Of a DNA stretch of 11,475 bases, positions 7,676 to 11,475 are shown piece after piece. The notes under the pieces are model-generated. The model saw nothing but the letters and a program-made list of their open reading frames with translations. It made no database searches and was not told the DNA's origin. Position 1 is the stretch's first letter. Each line of letters begins with the position of its first letter. Position numbers and translations under genes: made by a program. This stretch comes from Gp13-AA77 sp036521995. Lineage in GTDB: Bacteria; Acidobacteriota; Terriglobia; UBA7540. The stretch spans positions 1 through 11,475 of the forward strand of contig DATDGR010000226.1 of the NCBI GenBank assembly GCA_036521995.1. The letters run 5' to 3'.

Positions 7676-7692
7676 ACTAAAAAAACCGAGTT
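7676..7692. repeat. Right target-site duplication of the insertion sequence
   Basis: ACTAAAAAAACCGAGTT (17 bp, seven A) directly follows the right IS end and matches the left copy at 6153-6170 apart from one A in the homopolymer. If the IS is removed with one copy, the spacer between the arsenate-reductase-like gene and the TonB receptor gene would be about 170 bp. Confidence 0.8.
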
Positions 7693-7741
7693 AGCAAGAC
7701 CGAAGGCCCTGGTCCATCGCACGCGTGAATGTTACAGGAGG

Positions 7742-8179
7742 TCATGCCCCGGTTTCGATCCCGGCCAGAAGCTCCCGCACTTGCTCCTCGATCGAGTCGC
7801 GCGCGGCGCGGTAGCGGTCCAAATGACTGCCAAATGGGTCGGCAATGTTCCACTCCAGCACCCGGCCCTTGAACTCCGCCGGAAGAGGGCAGTCGACCTC
7901 GCAGCCCATGGTGACCACCACATCCATCTGGTCAAGAGGTACGTCATCGACACCCTTCGACCACTGGGCCCTCAAAGCGATTCCCTTCTCGTCCATCACC
8001 ACGCGGGTATCCGGAGCGATCCAGCCCAGCGGATATGAGCCCGCGCTCCAGGCGCGAAGCTTGCCCTCGCCGAGCCTGTTCGCGAACGCCTCGGCCATCT
8101 GGCTGCGGCAGGAGTTACCGACACACAGGAAGAGAACGTTCGTGACGGTGTGAACCTGCGGCTCCGACATCGCTTTCAC
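7742..8179 (-). CDS. Arsenate reductase-like low-molecular-weight protein tyrosine phosphatase
   Basis: A 145-residue protein with the LMW-PTP P-loop C19-VGNSC-R25-S, where C19 is the expected nucleophile and R25 the oxyanion ligand, and the general-acid region IADPFG (D114). A second Cys in the loop (C24) and the pair C93/C97 in VTMGCEVDC point to the arsenate-reductase branch (ArsC), which moves oxidation through Cys pairs. The C93-C97 spacing is shorter than in the thioredoxin-coupled staphylococcal enzyme, so either a related reductase using another thiol or a plain phosphatase is possible. The GTG at 8179 overlaps the upstream hydrolase stop by 4 nt (GTGA), which suggests translational coupling. 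An ATG at 8170 (three codons in) is an equally good start and neither has a strong ribosome site. It is the last gene of the cluster and no other ars gene is near. Confidence 0.85.
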   Translation of the reverse strand: MKAMSEPQVHTVTNVLFLCVGNSCRSQMAEAFANRLGEGKLRAWSAGSYPLGWIAPDTRVVMDEKGIALRAQWSKGVDDVPLDQMDVVVTMGCEVDCPLPAEFKGRVLEWNIADPFGSHLDRYRAARDSIEEQVRELLAGIETGA

Positions 8180-10038
8180 TGCGGAATCACCGGAAGAATG
8201 ACCTGAGAAGGATGATCCCGATCATCGTAGATTGTGTTGGTGGCGATCGCCAGGCGGCGGTTCGCGTTGAGCGGCTCTCCGGTGTTCGGATTAACATCAA
8301 ATCGCGGGAAGTTGCTGCTGGAGATATCCACCCGGATGCGATGACCCTTCTTGAACAGGTTCGATGTCGGATAGAGGTGAATGGTGAACGAATAGATCGT
8401 CCCCGGCTGCATGAGTTCGGGCTTCTCCAGGGAATCCCGGAAGCGCGCCCGCAGGATGCCGTCCTCCAGGTTCATGTCCATCCCGCCGGGAAAATCGCGG
8501 CTGGGAGGATGGACGTCGATCAATTTAGCCGTGAAGTCCGTATCCGGCGCCGAGGAGGAGGCCCACAGCTTCACATCGATCGGTCCGGTCACCTCCATGT
8601 CCTTGCCGAGCGGCGGAGTCATGAAGACCAACACGTCCCGGCGCGCTGAAAGCGGCAGTGAATCGTCACAGTTCCACACCGCCTCACTGCAGCGCTGGTC
8701 CCAAGCACCTTGAAGCATAATGCCGTTGCCGGATGATATGTTGCCGCCGAGGGTCGGCACCGGATGGCGCGGGTCGAACTCATAACTAGAGCTGCTTTCG
8801 GCTTCGGCGGGCTTGTCGGTTGACAGGGCGCCGTCCCGGTGCAGATAGTACGGCGTCCAGCGGGTGCGGGCGAGCGGCCACTGCTGTTCCTCGCGCCAGA
8901 CTCCGCCGTGCAGGTGACGACCGTCCGGCGTCTTCTCTTCGCTGCCGCCGCCCATGACGAAGATTTTCACTGGAGCCTCGCGCTCCACCCCGTTGTCGAT
9001 GCCCTTCAGCCAATGGTCGTACCAGCGAAGATGAAACGCTGTGTCGTCGATGGCCGCCTGCGGGCCGAACTCCACCTGCCCGTGCGCGTGATTCATCTGC
9101 TCGCCGTGAATCCACGGACCCAGGATCATCTTAATGGGGCCACGTTTGGCGCGGCTCAGTGCCATGTAGCTCATCGTCGTCTGCAGCGCCCAGGAGTCGT
9201 ACCAGCCGCCGAGGAGATAGACGGGCACGTCCGCGTGGCGCGGCACCTGATCGGTGAGCCCCAATCCGGGCTGCTTCCAGTACGCATCGTTTTCGCCATG
9301 GCTCATCGCGTGCGTCAACCACTGCTCGTACTCCGGCGCCAAGCGCAGGGGAGTGGTACCTGTCCGGAGCGGCAGCGCCTCGAGGTATTCGCGCCGGTGG
9401 TTTTCCATCTCTTCCAGCACGGCGCGGGTGCCAGGGTCGCGCGCGGCACGGCTGCCTTCGGGCGCGCCGAACGTGAAGATCCAGTTGAAGAAGCGCAGCT
9501 CAAAGGCGCCGCCGTTGCGCATGCCGTAATAGCCGGCGTCCGCTACGGCGCAAACCGGGACCATGGCTTTCAGCCCGGGCGGATCGGATTCCGCCATGGC
9601 ATGTTGCGTGCCGCCCTGGTATGAGGTCCCAATCATGCCAAAGCCGCCGTCGCTCCAAGGCTGCCGGACGAGCCACTGCGCGGTGTCATAACCATCGTTC
9701 AGGTCGTCGGTCATCATGTGCCAGACGCCTTCCGACGCGTAACGACCGCGCGTATCCTGCGTAGCCACAACATAGCCGTGGCTGATGAAAGCAAGGACGT
9801 AGCCGATGGACTGGTCCTTGTTATAGGGGGTACGCTCCAGAATCGCCGGAAACTTGCCTTGCTGTAGCACGCCGTCCTGGACCGGGATGTAGACGTCCGT
9901 TGCCAGGCGCACGCCGTCGCGCATGGGGACCATCACGTTTTTGGTCACAGCGAATGACCCCGAGGGCACCGGCGTCTGCCCGGATTCCGACCCGGGCAGG
10001 CCGATCCAAACCAGCGTGGCGAGCACGAGACCGGCCAT
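8176..10038 (-). CDS. CocE/NonD-type hydrolase (X-Pro dipeptidyl-peptidase S15 family), secreted
   Basis: An alpha/beta-hydrolase of 620 residues that should cleave acyl-ester or Xaa-Pro peptide bonds outside the cytoplasm. The nucleophile elbow is GTSYQG (S139); the other triad residues are likely D281 (GGWYDSW) and H311 (GPWIHG). VPMRDGVRLATDVYIP at 37-52 is the usual N-terminal signature, and ATQDTRGRYASEG near 92-104 is also typical. The C-terminal jelly-roll cap domain runs from about 450 to the end and includes LWASSSAPDTDF and GHRIRVDISSSNFPRFDVN. I chose the ATG at 10038, giving a short hydrophobic leader (LVLATLVWIGL) like a signal peptide and a 16-nt gap after the GNAT stop. The longer frame up to 10152 would overlap the GNAT gene by 98 nt. 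The leader lacks a clear basic n-region, so export is probable but not certain. Substrate unknown. Confidence 0.88.
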   Translation of the reverse strand: MAGLVLATLVWIGLPGSESGQTPVPSGSFAVTKNVMVPMRDGVRLATDVYIPVQDGVLQQGKFPAILERTPYNKDQSIGYVLAFISHGYVVATQDTRGRYASEGVWHMMTDDLNDGYDTAQWLVRQPWSDGGFGMIGTSYQGGTQHAMAESDPPGLKAMVPVCAVADAGYYGMRNGGAFELRFFNWIFTFGAPEGSRAARDPGTRAVLEEMENHRREYLEALPLRTGTTPLRLAPEYEQWLTHAMSHGENDAYWKQPGLGLTDQVPRHADVPVYLLGGWYDSWALQTTMSYMALSRAKRGPIKMILGPWIHGEQMNHAHGQVEFGPQAAIDDTAFHLRWYDHWLKGIDNGVEREAPVKIFVMGGGSEEKTPDGRHLHGGVWREEQQWPLARTRWTPYYLHRDGALSTDKPAEAESSSSYEFDPRHPVPTLGGNISSGNGIMLQGAWDQRCSEAVWNCDDSLPLSARRDVLVFMTPPLGKDMEVTGPIDVKLWASSSAPDTDFTAKLIDVHPPSRDFPGGMDMNLEDGILRARFRDSLEKPELMQPGTIYSFTIHLYPTSNLFKKGHRIRVDISSSNFPRFDVNPNTGEPLNANRRLAIATNTIYDDRDHPSQVILPVIPQ

Positions 10039-10054
10039 TCGGCCTTTGCCCCCG

Positions 10055-10540
10055 CTATTCGGGGGCGGGCTCGGGCGGCTGAGCTTTCTTGTAGATTTCA
10101 AGGTCCATGATCTCCATGTTGCGCTCGGGCATCTTGAGAGGGCCGAAACCAAATTGGGCGTACAGCCCGTGAGCGTCGCGGGTGCCGAGAGTCCAGCGTC
10201 GCAGATCTTGCAGGTCCGGGTGAGACATGATCACTTCCATCAACCACTTCGACAGACCGCGGCCGCGGTGCGATTCCAGAATAAAGACGTCGGCAAGGTA
10301 AGCGAAAGTGGCACGATCGGTGATCACGCGGGCGAAGCCCACCTGCCGTCCGTTGGCATAGACGCCAAAACAGAGTGAGTTGCGAATGGCCCGCTCGAGG
10401 ATGGGGCGCGGAATGTCCTCACACCAGTAAGCGCGCCACAAGAATCCGTGAATGACATCCAGGTCGAGCTTCGTCGGGTCGGTTGACACCAGGCAGTCGC
10501 CGCGCTTGCGCTCGAGGACCGCGGGATCAGTGCGAGTCAT
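10055..10540 (-). CDS. GNAT family N-acetyltransferase
   Basis: A 161-residue acetyl-CoA-dependent transferase. The ATG at 10540 is preceded by a strong ribosome site AAGGAAGGA (minus strand, about 8 nt upstream), so it is preferred over the ATG at 10576. Visible GNAT elements are the strand NSLCFGVYANGRQVGFARV, the acetyl-CoA pyrophosphate loop HRGRGLSKWLM (motif A, about 91-101), and the C-terminal HGLYAQFGF (about 124-132). The whole protein matches a common compact GNAT family of unknown substrate found as a stand-alone enzyme in many bacteria. It overlaps the end of pdxT by 14 nt and ends 16 nt before the hydrolase, consistent with one transcript. The tail is Pro/Glu-rich (PPEPAPE). Acceptor unknown. 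Confidence 0.88.
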   Translation of the reverse strand: MTRTDPAVLERKRGDCLVSTDPTKLDLDVIHGFLWRAYWCEDIPRPILERAIRNSLCFGVYANGRQVGFARVITDRATFAYLADVFILESHRGRGLSKWLMEVIMSHPDLQDLRRWTLGTRDAHGLYAQFGFGPLKMPERNMEIMDLEIYKKAQPPEPAPE

Positions 10541-11204
10541 GCGCCGGTCCTTCCTTATCGGCCACAGGGGCCGCATCGGCCATGCCGGCGGACTTCTGCA
10601 GCTTACCCACGAAATAGCGATGGATGGTCTCGTCCTCCGTCAACTCAGGATGGAAGGTGGCCGCCAGTATATTTCCCTGCTCCACGAGGACCGGCAAACC
10701 ATCGGCGCGGCCGAGCACCCGAACGCCAACGCCCACTCGCCTGATAATGGGTGCGCGTATGAAGACCATGTCTACCGTACGGCCCGGCAGTTGGGGAGCA
10801 CCGGCTTGAGGGCCACCGGCGGCCTCCAGCGTGCCACGGCGCACGGCACTGTCGATCTGCCGACCATAAGCGTTGCGCTCGACGGCGATGTCAATGAGGC
10901 CGAGGTGGGATTGAGGCGGGTTCAGCACCTCCTTGGCCAACAGAATCGTGCCGGCGCAAGTGCCGAAGATCGGTTTGCCCTGGCCCGCAAAGCTCAAAAT
11001 GGCTGGGCCCAGGCCTTCACCTTCGAAGAACTTGAGCATGGTCGTGCTTTCGCCGCCTGGCATGATGAGCCCGCCCATGCCGGCGAGGTCGGAAGGGTGC
11101 TTCACCAGGCCCCAAGGCGCCCCAATGCGGTCGAGCATCCGGCCGTGCAGGGCAAAATCTCCCTGGACGGCAAGAATGCCGACGGTTTCATGGCCGTTGT
11201 TCAT
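10527..11204 (-). CDS. pdxT: Pyridoxal 5'-phosphate synthase glutaminase subunit PdxT
   Basis: The class-I glutamine amidotransferase that releases ammonia from glutamine and feeds it to PdxS for ribose-5-phosphate-dependent PLP synthesis in the cytoplasm. The N-terminus (GHETVGILAVQGDFALHG) and the PGGEST oxyanion strand at 49-54 are diagnostic. The triad is C83 (GTCAG), H185 and E187 (FHPEL). The 110-116 stretch RNAYGRQ is another family mark. At 225 residues it is slightly longer than usual (about 190-200), owing to a C-terminal tail rich in Ala/Asp and ending PAHDSH that overlaps the GNAT start. The ATG at 11204 has no strong ribosome site. The usual partner pdxS is not adjacent: upstream is an OsmC gene, and 122 bp separate the two. 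PdxS should be encoded elsewhere in the genome. Confidence 0.95.
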   Translation of the reverse strand: MNNGHETVGILAVQGDFALHGRMLDRIGAPWGLVKHPSDLAGMGGLIMPGGESTTMLKFFEGEGLGPAILSFAGQGKPIFGTCAGTILLAKEVLNPPQSHLGLIDIAVERNAYGRQIDSAVRRGTLEAAGGPQAGAPQLPGRTVDMVFIRAPIIRRVGVGVRVLGRADGLPVLVEQGNILAATFHPELTEDETIHRYFVGKLQKSAGMADAAPVADKEGPAHDSH

Positions 11205-11326
11205 GGCGGTGAGAATCAGGAGCCAGCACTCAGAGTCCGAAGGAACACGAACGTTCGCTGCCCGGTGCCGGTTTTGCGCTCTTTGGCTTCCGGGGGCTTC
11301 TGCCTCTGACGCCTATCTTCTGTTTC
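11205..11326 (-). other. Spacer between the OsmC gene and pdxT
   Basis: A 122-bp stretch on the minus strand between the OsmC stop and the pdxT start. It has no consensus-like -35/-10 pair that I can see. It contains one perfect 10-bp palindrome, CGAACGTTCG (11248-11257). Whether pdxT is read from its own promoter or from the OsmC transcript cannot be decided from sequence. Confidence 0.3.
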
Positions 11327-11475
11327 TCAGCTTGCCGCAGTGACCAACGCGGCCTGTAGAGTGATGGGAGTCGCGGCCAGCGCCTTCGACACGGGGCAGT
11401 TCTTCTTGGCGCCTTCGGCGAATTCCTGGAATTGGGCGGCGTCGATGCCGGGCACCTCCGCGTCAACTTTCAGAT
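11327..11475 (-). CDS. OsmC-family peroxiredoxin (C-terminal 48 residues, truncated by window)
   Basis: The frame enters from the right edge and ends at TGA (11327-11329). The visible part reads KVDAEVPGID, then QFQEFAEGAKKNCPVSKALA, then a final ITLQAALV strand. The NCPVSKAL motif carries the second redox Cys of OsmC-type thiol peroxidases, which detoxify organic hydroperoxides; the first Cys lies outside the window. The spacing and the short strand after it match the normal C-terminus of OsmC, so the end is complete. The order osmC-pdxT-GNAT-hydrolase-ArsC on one strand is compatible with shared transcription. Confidence 0.88.
   Translation of the reverse strand, partial: LKVDAEVPGIDAAQFQEFAEGAKKNCPVSKALAATPITLQAALVTAAS

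Noticed and set aside
7693..7741. An intrinsic terminator after the arsenate-reductase-like gene using the T-run of the target duplication
   Set aside because: Only a weak 4-bp stem (GACC/GGTC) can be drawn, and about 12 unpaired bases separate it from the T-run.
10038..10152. Longer N-terminus for the S15 hydrolase (ATG at 10152)
   Set aside because: It would overlap the GNAT gene by about 98 nt and place 38 polar residues before the hydrophobic leader.
10452..11309. A 285-codon plus-strand frame opposite pdxT and the GNAT gene
   Set aside because: It spans two real genes on the other strand, has no ribosome site or motif, and crosses the gene overlap without any coding logic.

Overview
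The window looks like chromosomal DNA of an Acidobacteriota bacterium (class Terriglobia/Acidobacteriia or a relative). This rests on the high G+C content, a 1125-residue Oar-type TonB-dependent receptor with an N-terminal carboxypeptidase-regulatory-like domain and an LPLNGRN plug motif, and a radical SAM protein whose closest relatives, as far as I can recall, are acidobacterial. The assignment is by pattern recognition only; no database search was possible.

Layout, left to right. Positions 1-1084 (+) hold the C-terminal part of a radical SAM protein resembling the tetraether/membrane-spanning lipid synthase (Tes, MJ0619-like) family. Positions 1085-2672 are a gene-poor 1.6-kb stretch with debris: an AT-rich island bounded by a short inverted repeat, a decayed coding remnant with an orphan promoter, a perfect FNR-type palindrome, imperfect tandem repeats, a perfect 8-bp hairpin, and a degraded SnoaL/DUF4440-like fragment. 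Positions 2673-6050 (-) encode the TonB-dependent receptor. Positions 6171-7675 are a complete insertion sequence of the IS1202/ISNCY type (DDE transposase on +), with doubled subterminal inverted motifs and a 17-18 bp target-site duplication. Positions 7742-11204 (-) form a tightly packed cluster read leftwards: pdxT (glutaminase of PLP synthase), a GNAT acetyltransferase, a secreted CocE/NonD-type S15 hydrolase, and an arsenate-reductase-like low-molecular-weight phosphatase. Positions 11327-11475 (-) are the C-terminus of an OsmC-family peroxiredoxin.

The pdxT cluster is joined by short overlaps or a 16-nt gap, so it is probably one transcription unit, although the functions (vitamin B6, acetyl transfer, extracytoplasmic ester/peptide hydrolysis, arsenate/phosphotyrosine chemistry) do not form an obvious pathway. 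The IS sits between the end of this cluster and the TonB receptor gene. Its target duplication abuts the -35 hexamer of the receptor's predicted promoter, so the core promoter survived the insertion. I see no CRISPR array, tRNA, rRNA or obvious defence system. The most interesting items are the partial Tes-like gene, the precisely delimited IS, and the orphan regulatory palindromes in the 1.6-kb gene-poor region.
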